Assembly (NCBI GenBank): GCA_019744815.1
Contig: JAIEUA010000001.1
Coordinates: forward strand, 248,001-312,000
Direction: 5' to 3'
Source of the DNA: Phycisphaerales bacterium
Lineage (GTDB): Bacteria; Planctomycetota; Phycisphaerae; Phycisphaerales; UBA1924
Length of the DNA stretch: 64,000 nt
This document shows, in pieces, positions 17,076 through 26,282 of the stretch. Numbering within the stretch: position 1 is the stretch's first letter; the number at the start of each line of letters is the position of its first letter. The notes under the pieces were generated by a model. That model searched no databases. It was not told the origin of the DNA and saw nothing but the letters and a program-made list of their open reading frames with translations. The translations under genes were made by a program, and so were the position numbers.

Positions 17076-19058
17076 ATGATCCGTCTGATTGCGTTGATGC
17101 TGGCCGCGCTCGCCCTTGCTCGGGCTTCGGCGGTTGCCCAGACCTTCACGAACAACACGCCGATCAGCTTCACCGGCGCGACGGCCGGTCCCGCGAATCA
17201 GTACCCGTCTGCATTGCTGGTGGCGGGTGTCGGGCCGGTCAGCTACATGACGGTGACACTCAACGTCTTCGCCACGGCCGGACCCAATGACGCCGGGGTG
17301 TACCTCTTGGTCAGCCCGAGCGGCCAGGCGGTGAATCTAGGCGTCGTCGCGGCCATGGGTCCCAACCCTTCCACGGTCCTGAGCGCGACGTTCGCGGACG
17401 ACGCGGCGGACACGCTCACCGCTCCAATCAAGGTGAACAGCGTGATCCGCCCTTCGACGAGCCCCATCGGTTCCTTCCCCACGCCGGCCCCGCCCGCGCC
17501 GTACGCGAGCACGCTGAGCAGCACCTACTCGGGCACCATCAACGGCACCTGGACGCTCTATGCGTTCTGCGCGGGCCCGGCACGGAACGTGGTGAACAGT
17601 TGGTCTCTGACCTTCAACGGCGTGCGCCAGCCGCAGCCGATCTCCACCGCGTTCAGCTATCAAGGACGCTTGCTCAAGTCGGGCACGCCCGTCGACGGGA
17701 CGGCGGACCTGCGCTTCACGCTGTGGAACCACCCGACCAGCACGGTCACCGGCAACCGCATCGGCGGGCCGCTGACGCGGACAAACGTCGCGGTCAGCGG
17801 CGGCGTGTTCACGACCACGCTGGACTTTGGCGGTGCGACCGACGACGCGAACGGATTGTGGCTCGACATCGAGGCGGCCAGCCCGCCGGGATCGGGGTAC
17901 GTGCCGCTCACGCCGCGCCAGCAGGTGCTGGTGACCCCGCAGGCCGCGCGAGCGACGGTGGCGACGAACTCCGAGACGTTCTCGCTGGGCGGGGATGCGC
18001 GGATGAACGACAAGACGGTCTACTTCCGCGGCGGAACCGATGAGAACCATCTGCTCGGTTGGTTCAGCGCCGCCAAGCCGTTCTCGGGTCTTGCGGTCGA
18101 CGGCCCGGTGCTCACGGGCTTTGGCGGCGGCGTGCTTGGCAGCAAGGACAACGGGATCGAACGGATCGCGCTGCGCTGGACCAACACCGGACGCATCGGC
18201 ATTCAGACACCAACGCCCTCGGCCCGGCTGCACATCCTCGGCGATTCCACCAACGACCTTGGATTCCTCATCAGCGCGAGCGGCCCGGGCTGGGGATCTG
18301 GTTTGCGTTTGGAGAACTTCGGCGTCGGCGGGCGCACCTACGGCATGTACTCGGGCAGCGACGGCACGTGGCAGTTTGTCGATCAGACCGCGACCGCGAC
18401 GCGGATGGTCATCAACAGCGCGGGCAACGTGGGCATCGGGACCACGACCTTGCCGCAGAAGCTGAACGTCAACGGCGTGATCCGCTCGACCGGCGCGGAC
18501 TTCATGCTCGCCGGGCGCGGCGGCGGACAGGCCAACAACAGCGGGCAGGCCCGGGCGCTCGTCGACGCGGGCTGGCCGGGTGGCGCGCAGGGATCGACCG
18601 ACGGCGGCGGGCTCTACATCAACTACAGCAACGACTTCGGCCGCGTCGTGGTCGGCAGCAGCCTCGTGGTTCAGGGCAACATCAACGCCACCGGCACGAT
18701 CACGCCGTCGAGTGCGCGGCTGAAAGAGCACGTCGCACCGATGAACGACGCGCTCGAAGGGCTGCTCAAGCTCGAGGGCGTGCGCTTTGACTGGAAGGCG
18801 GACGAGGCGGCGCGGCGGGGCGGACGGGCTGCAGACCTGGGCTTCCTCGCGGAAGACGTCGAGAAGATCTTCCCGGAACTGGTGTACCGCGATGAATCAG
18901 GTCAGGTGATCGGGATGGACTACTCGCGGCTGTCGGCGGTGGCGGTGCAGGCGATCAAGCAGCAGCAGGCGTTGATCCGGTCCCAGCGCGCCGAGATCGA
19001 TGAACTCAAAGCACGGCTGGATCGGCTTGAGAAGATCTCGGTGCCTCCGGGCCGGTAA
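17076..19058 (+). CDS. YQG-array protein 3: P-domain head, S74 tip
   Basis: The 660-residue protein has a signal peptide (cut near AVAQ), then a P-domain-like (proprotein convertase beta-sandwich) head up to about 185. That head includes VYLLVSPSGQAVNLG and INGTWTLYAFCAGP. The YQG module starts at about 191 (FSYQGRLLKSGTPVDGTADL). Two structural turns, RIGIQTPTPSARLHILG and VGIGTTTLPQKLNVNG, separate further beta repeats. The S74 domain starts near 540 with SSARLK, so Ser545 and Lys550 form the expected autocleavage pair. LGFLAEDVEKIFPELV and a coiled coil follow. The ATG is preceded by GGAGG. Confidence 0.85.
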   Translation: MIRLIALMLAALALARASAVAQTFTNNTPISFTGATAGPANQYPSALLVAGVGPVSYMTVTLNVFATAGPNDAGVYLLVSPSGQAVNLGVVAAMGPNPSTVLSATFADDAADTLTAPIKVNSVIRPSTSPIGSFPTPAPPAPYASTLSSTYSGTINGTWTLYAFCAGPARNVVNSWSLTFNGVRQPQPISTAFSYQGRLLKSGTPVDGTADLRFTLWNHPTSTVTGNRIGGPLTRTNVAVSGGVFTTTLDFGGATDDANGLWLDIEAASPPGSGYVPLTPRQQVLVTPQAARATVATNSETFSLGGDARMNDKTVYFRGGTDENHLLGWFSAAKPFSGLAVDGPVLTGFGGGVLGSKDNGIERIALRWTNTGRIGIQTPTPSARLHILGDSTNDLGFLISASGPGWGSGLRLENFGVGGRTYGMYSGSDGTWQFVDQTATATRMVINSAGNVGIGTTTLPQKLNVNGVIRSTGADFMLAGRGGGQANNSGQARALVDAGWPGGAQGSTDGGGLYINYSNDFGRVVVGSSLVVQGNINATGTITPSSARLKEHVAPMNDALEGLLKLEGVRFDWKADEAARRGGRAADLGFLAEDVEKIFPELVYRDESGQVIGMDYSRLSAVAVQAIKQQQALIRSQRAEIDELKARLDRLEKISVPPGR

Positions 19059-19222
19059 CGGGGCAGGGCATCCGAACCCGATCCGAACTCGTCGTGTTGG
19101 CACGCTGGAAATCGTCTCTTTCGTGAGGGTGTCGAACCGGATTCCTCGCCGATGCTTTGTGCGCCGTCCGGCCGCGTGATCGCGTTCCGAGCCGGCGCTC
19201 GTTGCCCGACGAGGAGCCCGCC

Positions 19223-21466
19223 ATGCGTACCCGATTCTCTCGCTCGTTCACCCGCGTGTTGACTCGAGGCATGAGCAGGGCGTTGTTGCTGCTCGCGGCG
19301 ACGGCGGTCGGAGTCTCCAGCGTCCACGCTCAGATCACCAGTCGGTCGACCTTTGTGTACCAGGGGCGGCTGACGGAGAGCGGGCAAGGTTACACGGGCC
19401 CCGCGACATTTCAATGCAGGCTGTTCACCGAGGAGACGGGAGGCACCATCGTCGCCGGGCCGCTCATCGTGCCGGGCACGGTGACCAACGGCGTGTTCAC
19501 GATCTCGCTGGACTTCGGCGTCATCGAGCCGCAGGGCCGGCGCTGGGCCGAGATCCAGGTGGCGACACCGAGTCACCCGGCGTTTCAGACGCTCACGCCG
19601 CGGCAGCCCGTGGACGTGGTGCCGCGAGCGGCGAGCGCGATCCGGGCGGAGAGCGCGGAGCCTTTTGTGCTGGCGTTCAATCCCTCGCCGCTGCAGATCG
19701 ATCAGTCGCAGACCCAGCTCGACGGCAACGCCCTCTCTCTTTCGGGCTCGATCTGGCAGTCGTTCACCACGGGAAGCGCGGGGACCCTCACGCACATCGC
19801 GGTGATGCGCTCCGACGAGGTCAACTACAGCAACGCGAGCCTGAACATCTACGAGGGAACGGGTGTCGCCGGCCCGAAAATGTGGTCGCAGCGCTGCGTC
19901 GCCACGGGAGTCAAAGGCGAGATTGTGCTGTCACTGACCCGCGGCCTCCCCCTGGATCCGGCAACGACCTACACCTTTGAGATCGTCACCGACAGCGGCG
20001 CGACCGCGTACGGGTGCTCGACGCTGAACCCGTACGCGCTGGGACGGTCGAGTCTCGATCCGAGCGTGGACCTGTACTTCAAGACCTATTTCGGCAGCGC
20101 CGCCGGCGATGTGTCGCTCCGCTCGCGGTTCTTCGGGATCAACGAGGGGATACCCAGCGCCCCGCTGCATGTCACCGGCGGGAGCGGCAGCAATCCGTTC
20201 CCGCAGTTGCGTGTCAGCGCGGACGCCGCGGCACCGTATGGCGCGTTCCTGTCTCTGGACGCCACACGCCTGGGCGGGGGGCAGGACTGGGCGATGTTCT
20301 CGACCGGCGGTTCGGCGGGCGAGGGTACCGGCAAGCTCGTCTTCCGCAATCTGACGTCGAGCAACTACGGGCTGACGATGTCGAGCAACGGGTTCGTCGG
20401 GGTTCGGAACGTCAATCCCGAGTTTGCGCTCGACGCGCTGGGATCGGCGTACACGGTCCAGCGGCTCCAAAGCCCGAACATCGCGGGAACGTGGCTCGCT
20501 CTCGGAAATCTGAGCTCCGGTGGACGGTACTGGAACATGATTTCGACCGGCAACGGCAACGGCCAGGGTGCAGGCAAGTTCCTGCTCGGCAGCGGCACGA
20601 CAGCGACCGCGATCGATGTCGCCGCGCTCACCGTCACCGCCAACGGTTTGATGGGCGTCTTCAACGCATTCCCGACTTTCAGCGTGGATGCCGCCCGTTC
20701 CGGCGACGGGAACGTCATGCGGGCCTCTTCCGACGCGGCCAGCACCGCTCTGTCGCTCAGCAACACCTCGGCCGGCGGGCGGGTCTATTCCTTGCTCTCC
20801 AACGGCAACAACGCCGGCACGTTCTCGGTCCGCGACGCGACCGCGAATCAGGATCGCTTCACGATCTACTCCAACGGCCGCATCGGCGTGGGCAACACCA
20901 CGAGCCCCGCCGGGCTGATCGATGTCACGGCCAACGCGAACAACACCGTGGCGGTCATCGGTCGGTCCGGCCCAGGCGCCAGCGCGATCGGCATCTACGG
21001 CACCGGCAGCGGACCCGGCACCCGGGCCGGTCAGTTCGACGGCAACGTCACCATCAATGGCAACCTGATCGTTAACGGCAGCGTCGGCAAGACCAGCGGC
21101 TCGTTCCGCATCCCCCATCCGCTCGATCCCGAGAAGAAGTGGCTCTACCACTCCTTCGTCGAATCGCCGGACATGATGAACATCTACAACGGCATCGCCC
21201 GCCTCGACGAGCGCGGCGAGGCGACGATCACGCTGCCCAACTACTTCGAGGCCCTCAACCGAGAGTTCCGCTACCAGCTCACGCCCGTCGGCGCGTCGAT
21301 GCCGAACCTGTACGTCGCCGAGGAGATCAGCGCCAACACCTTCAAGGTCGCCGGCGGCAAGCCCGGGGCCAAGGTGAGCTGGCAGGTCACCGGCATCCGC
21401 CAGGACAAGGACGCCCGCGAGCACCCGATCGTGCCCGAGGTCGAGCGCACCAATATGGACAACTGA
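19223..21466 (+). CDS. YQG-array protein 4, long stalk and C-terminal FRIPHPLDPEKKW cap
   Basis: The 747-residue protein has a signal peptide (MRTRFSRSF...VSSVHAQ) directly followed by the YQG module (from about 43). A long stalk of repeated beta segments comes next, with motifs such as WLALGNLSSGGRYWNMISTG and YSLLSNGNNAGTFSVRDAT. The C-terminal domain of about 125 residues starts near GSFRIPHPLDPEKKW. It contains YHSFVESPDMMNIYNG and LPNYFEALNREFRYQLTP, a cap found in fibre-like proteins of many bacteria. There is no S74 domain. The ATG at 19223 is preceded by GAGGAG. I see no clear promoter in the 164-bp gap before it. Confidence 0.82.
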   Translation: MRTRFSRSFTRVLTRGMSRALLLLAATAVGVSSVHAQITSRSTFVYQGRLTESGQGYTGPATFQCRLFTEETGGTIVAGPLIVPGTVTNGVFTISLDFGVIEPQGRRWAEIQVATPSHPAFQTLTPRQPVDVVPRAASAIRAESAEPFVLAFNPSPLQIDQSQTQLDGNALSLSGSIWQSFTTGSAGTLTHIAVMRSDEVNYSNASLNIYEGTGVAGPKMWSQRCVATGVKGEIVLSLTRGLPLDPATTYTFEIVTDSGATAYGCSTLNPYALGRSSLDPSVDLYFKTYFGSAAGDVSLRSRFFGINEGIPSAPLHVTGGSGSNPFPQLRVSADAAAPYGAFLSLDATRLGGGQDWAMFSTGGSAGEGTGKLVFRNLTSSNYGLTMSSNGFVGVRNVNPEFALDALGSAYTVQRLQSPNIAGTWLALGNLSSGGRYWNMISTGNGNGQGAGKFLLGSGTTATAIDVAALTVTANGLMGVFNAFPTFSVDAARSGDGNVMRASSDAASTALSLSNTSAGGRVYSLLSNGNNAGTFSVRDATANQDRFTIYSNGRIGVGNTTSPAGLIDVTANANNTVAVIGRSGPGASAIGIYGTGSGPGTRAGQFDGNVTINGNLIVNGSVGKTSGSFRIPHPLDPEKKWLYHSFVESPDMMNIYNGIARLDERGEATITLPNYFEALNREFRYQLTPVGASMPNLYVAEEISANTFKVAGGKPGAKVSWQVTGIRQDKDAREHPIVPEVERTNMDN

Positions 21467-21632
21467 CGTGTGCAACGCGCATCGATAACGAGCCGGGAGG
21501 GTTCTGGTTGGTATCGCCTCCACCGGAAAGTCAGAGAAATTCGCATCATCGTTGAGGGTCCACGGGGCGTCGCCCCGCTGGTACCAAGTGCCCTGCGCGA
21601 AGAGGCCGCGTCGGGGCACGAGGGGACTCACC

Positions 21633-23825
21633 ATGGTGCAGGCTCGGCAGTCGTTGCGTGGTTCGTTGGCGGCGTGCATGATCGCGATCGGCGGCCTGGC
21701 CGCGGGAGCGGCGGCCCAGTCGGGCTCGGCGTTCACGTATCAGGGTCAGCTGCGTCAGAACGGCGCGCCCAAGACCGGGCTCTTCGACATGCGGTTCACG
21801 GTGTTCGATGCCGCCAGCGGGGGCTCGCCCGTCGCGCCGGCGGTGGTCAAGACCGGCGTCGATGTGAAGGGCGGCGTCTTCTCCGCCGCGCTCGACTTTG
21901 GAACCTCCGCGGCCCCGGGAGGCCCGGGCATCTTCAGCGGCCCGCGCTTCGTGCAGGTCGAGGTCTCTCCCGCGGGCGCGAACACCTTCACGACGTTGTC
22001 GCCTCGCCAGGCGATCGGCAGCGTGCCCAGCGCGTTGTCGGTGGGACCGCTGGGCGTGATCGGCGTCAGCGGCTCGCCCGCGAGCATCAACATCGCCGGC
22101 GGCGGCGTGGCGTTTCTGTACCCGGGCTCGGTGGTGGAGCAGACCTTTACGCTCAACGCCGACGGCTGGCTGAACGACGCCAACAACCCCAATGGCTCCG
22201 GCTTGATCGGGCTGCTGCACTCGTTGCCCGGAAGCTCGGAGAGCGTCACCTTCGATCTCTTGGATGATCAGGGAACCGTGATCGCCACCAACGGCGGAAC
22301 GACGTTCCAGTTCCCGGGCCCTTCCGGAGTGAACTACCCGGGCTTCGGCTGGACGGCGCCGGTGCGGCTGGAGGCTGGGCGTGTCTATCGCGTACGGGTC
22401 GCCCTGCCGCCGAACGTGCGGGCGTTGATCGCGGGGAACGTTTATCCGGGAGGGAGCCTGTTCGTCGACGGCGTCGAGGTGCCGGATCGAGACTTGGCCG
22501 TCAACATCGGGATCAGCCAGAGCGGGCAGCAGCTCCGCACCGATGCGCCGCTGGGCATCGGCACCAATCCGAGCGCGCTGCTGCACGTCGCCGGCAACAC
22601 GCTGATTCAGGGCAGCCTCGGCCTGGGCACCACGCAGCCGAGCGCCCAGCTCGACGTCTTGGGTAACACGCTGCTCAACGGCAACGTGCGGATCGCGACC
22701 GGTGAGGCCGATGCACGCCTCAACGTCGGCGGCGACGGAACGCTCGCGGCCCTGACCGGCGGCGGGTCGGCGCTGCTGCGCATCCGCGCCGCCACCGCGG
22801 CCCAGAGCCCGCGCGACGCGTATCTGGGCTTCGATAACAACCAGACCGCGGTGCTCACCCTCGCGAACCGCTTCGGCGTCGGTGACATCAACATCCGCCC
22901 CGCGGTCGGCGGTCGCGTCGGCATCGGGCCCGGCGTCCCGTCGGTGCCGAACTCCGGCCTTGAGGTGGCGAACGACATCTACACCAGCACCGCTCTGATC
23001 CGCGGCACCGGCGTCTCGGGCGCGTGGATGCACCTGGGGGGCACGACCCGCCAGTACGCGCTGATGAGCATGGGTTCGATTGGGGCCCAGATCGCCGAGG
23101 GCAGCTTCGCGATCCGCGACGTCACGGGCGGCGCCACACGCCTCACGATCTCGCCCACCGGCAAGGTCTCAATCGGCGGCGAGTGGCCCTCGACCACCTC
23201 GCTCTTCAACGTCAACGCCAACGGGCCGACTGAGCTCACCGTCGGTGCCAACAACACCTTCAGCGGCAACGGCACCACGCTGGTGCTGCGCACCACAGCG
23301 CAGCAGAACGGCGTCTGCCAGATCCAGGGCGTCAGCCGCGCCGGCTTTGAGTACGGCACGCTGGTCCTCAACCCCGACGGCGGCACCGTCGCCAAGCCCG
23401 GCGGCGGCTCCTTCGCCAACTACTCCGATCGCACGCTCAAGCAGGACATCGAGCCCCTGCACGGCACGCTCGATCGCATGCTCGCCTTGCGCGGCTACTC
23501 CTTCCGCTACACCGATGAGGCCATCAAGCGCAAGCCGGTGATGAAGGGAACGCAGATCGGCCTGATGGCCCAGGACGTACAGCGTGTCTTCCCCGACTGG
23601 GTGGACACGGACAGCGACGGCAAGCTCATGGTCACCGAGCGGTCGACGACCGCGCTGATGGTCGAGGCGCTGCGCGACCTGCGGGCGGAAAAGGACGAAC
23701 AGATCAAGCAGCGTGACGAGCGGCTCGCGACGCTCGAACGCGAGGCCGCGGCTCGCAGCGCGGAACTGACCGAGCTGCGGGCGCGGCTGGACCGGCTGGA
23801 GGCCGCGGCACGCCGGCAGCCGTAA
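21633..23825 (+). CDS. YQG-array protein 5, S74-tipped
   Basis: The 730-residue protein has a signal peptide (MVQARQSLRG...AAAQSG) and an immediate YQG module (from about 33; FTYQGQLRQNGAPKTG). A beta domain that resembles a carbohydrate-binding or jelly-roll fold (about 140-310) follows, then several LGIGTNPSALLHVAGN-type turns. The S74 domain starts at about 590 with YSDRTLKQDIEPL; the autocleavage pair is Ser598/Lys603. The IGLMAQDVQRVFPDWV core and a 50-residue coiled coil rich in Arg/Glu end the protein. The ATG at 21633 follows GAGGGG. Confidence 0.85.
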   Translation: MVQARQSLRGSLAACMIAIGGLAAGAAAQSGSAFTYQGQLRQNGAPKTGLFDMRFTVFDAASGGSPVAPAVVKTGVDVKGGVFSAALDFGTSAAPGGPGIFSGPRFVQVEVSPAGANTFTTLSPRQAIGSVPSALSVGPLGVIGVSGSPASINIAGGGVAFLYPGSVVEQTFTLNADGWLNDANNPNGSGLIGLLHSLPGSSESVTFDLLDDQGTVIATNGGTTFQFPGPSGVNYPGFGWTAPVRLEAGRVYRVRVALPPNVRALIAGNVYPGGSLFVDGVEVPDRDLAVNIGISQSGQQLRTDAPLGIGTNPSALLHVAGNTLIQGSLGLGTTQPSAQLDVLGNTLLNGNVRIATGEADARLNVGGDGTLAALTGGGSALLRIRAATAAQSPRDAYLGFDNNQTAVLTLANRFGVGDINIRPAVGGRVGIGPGVPSVPNSGLEVANDIYTSTALIRGTGVSGAWMHLGGTTRQYALMSMGSIGAQIAEGSFAIRDVTGGATRLTISPTGKVSIGGEWPSTTSLFNVNANGPTELTVGANNTFSGNGTTLVLRTTAQQNGVCQIQGVSRAGFEYGTLVLNPDGGTVAKPGGGSFANYSDRTLKQDIEPLHGTLDRMLALRGYSFRYTDEAIKRKPVMKGTQIGLMAQDVQRVFPDWVDTDSDGKLMVTERSTTALMVEALRDLRAEKDEQIKQRDERLATLEREAAARSAELTELRARLDRLEAAARRQP

Positions 23826-23857
23826 TCACGTGACACACACTCGATGAGGAGAGCCGT

Positions 23858-25768
23858 ATGTTGAAGAACACGATGGCGTTGGTCGGGGCCGCGACTCTGT
23901 GCGGGGCCGCGTTCGGTCAGTTGTCGTATGTGGACCAGACACGCTCGGTGAGCGCGATCGGTCCGGGAGGCGGGCCGCCCATCACGCAGTCGGCGCCCGA
24001 CTTTGACTTATGGAGCATGACTGCGGGTTCCCCCGGGCCCTCGGGCGGGACCGCCATCGCTTGGCAGTCGTCTGAGCTCCTGCCACTGCGGATCACGGCC
24101 TCCGGCACGGCCCAGCGCGGGAAGAACCTCACGGGCCAGATCGGGCAAGCCTCGAGCAACTTCTACGCGAAGTTCACGTCGCTCAACACCTCGCCGTTCT
24201 CCTACACGCTCAACAGCGGCTTCGCGTCCGGCAGCATCACCGGTCCGGGTGTCAACATCGGGCTCGCCGGAAACACCAACAACCAGGGCGTTTTCCAGGC
24301 GGGCGGCACATACGAGATATCTCTGGCAACCGCGGGTGCTGTTCAATCCGGGAACTCCTTGCCCGGGAGCTACGAGTTTGTCCTCAACGTCACCGGCATC
24401 AACGCCGCGGATCAGTCCAGTGCCTTCACGTACCAGGGTGTGCTGAAGAGCGACCAGGGTCCCGTGCCGGGCGCGGCGGACGTGCGATACTCGCTCTTTC
24501 CGGCGGCGAGCGGCGCGTTCCAGATCGGCGGAACACTCGAGTTCCCCGGAACCATCGTGCAGAACGGCGTGTTCACGAACCGTCTCGATTTCGGCGATGT
24601 CTTCGCCGGAAAGGAGCGTTGGCTCGAAGTCGCGGTGCGCACGCCGCCGGGCTCGGGGCAGTACACCGTGATCGGCCCGCGGACGCGGATCGACTCCACG
24701 CCATACGCCGCGTACGCGATCAAGTCCGGCAGCGTTCCGTGGTCCGGAATCACCGGCGTTCCTGACAACGTCGCGAACGCGTTCTCGCCGTGGCAGAGCG
24801 CGACGGGCGGGATCGCGTACAACGCCGGATCGGTCGCGATCGGAACGGCCACACCCCCGAGCGCTGACAACCTTGTGATCAACGACTCCAGTTCGGCGCG
24901 GATACTCGTTCAGTCTGGCGCCGGCACGTTCGCCGGTATCCGCACGCTGACCTCCGCGAGCGAGTACTTCATGGGCTCGAACTACGGCAGCGAGTGGCAG
25001 GTGTTCGACAACAAGGCGTCCTCGGCGCGGTTGCGGCTGCGGGCCAACGGCAACCTGAGCATCGGCGACATCGCCGCGGAGCAGAAGCTGAGCGTCGCCG
25101 GGTCGATTCAAGTCGTGACCGGATCGAGCACGCCGAGCTTCCTCGCCTTCGGCGGCGTCGGCAACACGCTCGGCACCGCAGAGAACACCGATCTGATCGC
25201 TTTTCAGCGCGTCAACCTGAACACGACCACGGCGAACTCATCCGAGCTCCGGCTCATTATCGGCGACGACAATACTCCAGGGGCCAGCGTCGATTACTTC
25301 ACGATCGGCACCATCCCCGGCGGCAGCTGGAACCCCACCTTCGGCTTCCGCTCCGACGGCTTCGCCAGCAAGCCCGGCGGCGGAACCTGGGCCGCCATTT
25401 CGGACCCGCGCACCAAGCACGACGTCTCGCCCCTGAAAGGCACGCTCGACCGCTTGCTCACGCTCCGCGGCTACCAGTACTACTACAACGACGCCGAGAT
25501 CAAGAACGGCCGCGCACTGCCGGGGCTGCAGATCGGCCTGATGGCCGACGAGGTCGAGCGGGTCTTCCCCGATTGGGTGACCCGCGACCGCGACGGCATA
25601 CGGATGGTGACCGAACGCAGCACCACCGCACTCATGGTCGAGGCGCTGCGCGATCTGCGTGCCGAGAAGGATGAGCAGATCGAGCGCCAGAAGCGACAGA
25701 TCGAGGACCTCCAGACTCGCATGCAGCGCCTCGAAGCACTGCTGGAAGAGCAGAGACGCCGGCCCTGA
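23858..25768 (+). CDS. YQG-array protein 6, S74-tipped
   Basis: The 636-residue protein has a short signal peptide (MLKNTMALVGAATLCGAAFG) and a head of about 170 residues with no recognised domain. The YQG module starts at about 189 (FTYQGVLKSDQGPVPGAAD). A VPWSGITGVPDNVANAFSPW linker and VAIGTATPPSADNLVIND lead to further beta segments. The S74 domain begins with SDPRTKHDVSPL; its pair is Ser515/Lys520. The tail is a coiled coil ending EEQRRRP. It starts 32 bp after gene 5 behind GAGGAG, so the two may share a transcript. Its last 50 codons and the DNA after it recur at 31542-31945. Confidence 0.86.
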   Translation: MLKNTMALVGAATLCGAAFGQLSYVDQTRSVSAIGPGGGPPITQSAPDFDLWSMTAGSPGPSGGTAIAWQSSELLPLRITASGTAQRGKNLTGQIGQASSNFYAKFTSLNTSPFSYTLNSGFASGSITGPGVNIGLAGNTNNQGVFQAGGTYEISLATAGAVQSGNSLPGSYEFVLNVTGINAADQSSAFTYQGVLKSDQGPVPGAADVRYSLFPAASGAFQIGGTLEFPGTIVQNGVFTNRLDFGDVFAGKERWLEVAVRTPPGSGQYTVIGPRTRIDSTPYAAYAIKSGSVPWSGITGVPDNVANAFSPWQSATGGIAYNAGSVAIGTATPPSADNLVINDSSSARILVQSGAGTFAGIRTLTSASEYFMGSNYGSEWQVFDNKASSARLRLRANGNLSIGDIAAEQKLSVAGSIQVVTGSSTPSFLAFGGVGNTLGTAENTDLIAFQRVNLNTTTANSSELRLIIGDDNTPGASVDYFTIGTIPGGSWNPTFGFRSDGFASKPGGGTWAAISDPRTKHDVSPLKGTLDRLLTLRGYQYYYNDAEIKNGRALPGLQIGLMADEVERVFPDWVTRDRDGIRMVTERSTTALMVEALRDLRAEKDEQIERQKRQIEDLQTRMQRLEALLEEQRRRP

Positions 25769-26120
25769 CTCCGCGCTTCGCGGTGGACGATCGGGGCGGG
25801 GCCGCCGCACGACATGTCCGTCGCCACCGCGGGAGCCGATGATTTCCTTGGGCCGAGAAAAGCGGCACGCGGGGTCGCCTTGCGTGGGACGCCCCCCGCT
25901 CGAAGCGTTCCTGAGAAGCCGGGTTGGGTCGGCGTTTGCCACAACTGACGACATTCGCCTTGCGGCAGGATTGGCGAACCTTTACATTGGGAGCGGCGGG
26001 GTTTCGGGCGAGAATCCTTGCATGCGATCGATTCGTTCCTGGGTGTCCGTCGCTCTCACACGTGCGGTGTCGTCGCTTTCGGCGTCAGCGCTCGTTCGCG
26101 CTCAAGCGGCGGGCACAGCG
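25659..26120. repeat. Duplicated array segment, copy A
   Basis: This segment runs from the 3' end of array gene 6 across the intergenic DNA into a broken gene start, and is similar to copy B at about 31558-32050. Shared landmarks in order are the EEQRRRP stop region, GATTTCCTTGGGCCGAGAA, a GACATTCGCCTTGC word, a TTTACATTG promoter box and the MRSIRS signal-peptide start. Confidence 0.75.
25960..25988 (+). promoter_or_regulatory. Promoter in front of the broken array gene
   Basis: TTGCGG (25960-25965) and TACATT (25983-25988) are separated by 17 bp, 33 bp before the ATG at 26022. The intact counterpart at 31883-31911 has the same spacing, so this promoter may still fire although its gene is broken. 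Confidence 0.55.
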
Positions 26121-26201
26121 TTCAACCATCCGGGCGTTCTCCAGTCCCTGAGCCGAGCGAGGGCGCGATGCGCGCCCGAAGGGAATGCAGCGCGTCGCTG
26201 A
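26022..26201 (+). pseudogene. Truncated YQG-array gene (5' stub)
   Basis: The 59-residue frame begins MRSIRS, has a signal peptide ending in VRAQ, and continues TAFNHPGVLQS. The intact paralogue at 31946 reads MRSIRS ... LAQ ... TAFTYQGVLKS at the same distance. After that point similarity is lost and the frame ends in an Arg/Ala-rich tail. It is a remnant of a gene of the same type as array protein 10. The rest of the 25769-26282 gap holds only intergenic repeat DNA. Confidence 0.8.
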
Positions 26202-26282
26202 GCTTGGTGCCGGTGCACCTGCACCAAACTCTTCGTTCTGAGAAGCCGCCCGAGGATTCGCTGGATCGACACGGAGCACATC

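Noticed and set aside
19931-21736. 601-codon minus-strand frame opposite array gene 4, and similar long frames opposite other array genes and crtI
   Set aside because: The composition (Arg, Ala, Asp, Val rich) and lack of any motif mark them as antisense shadows of real genes.
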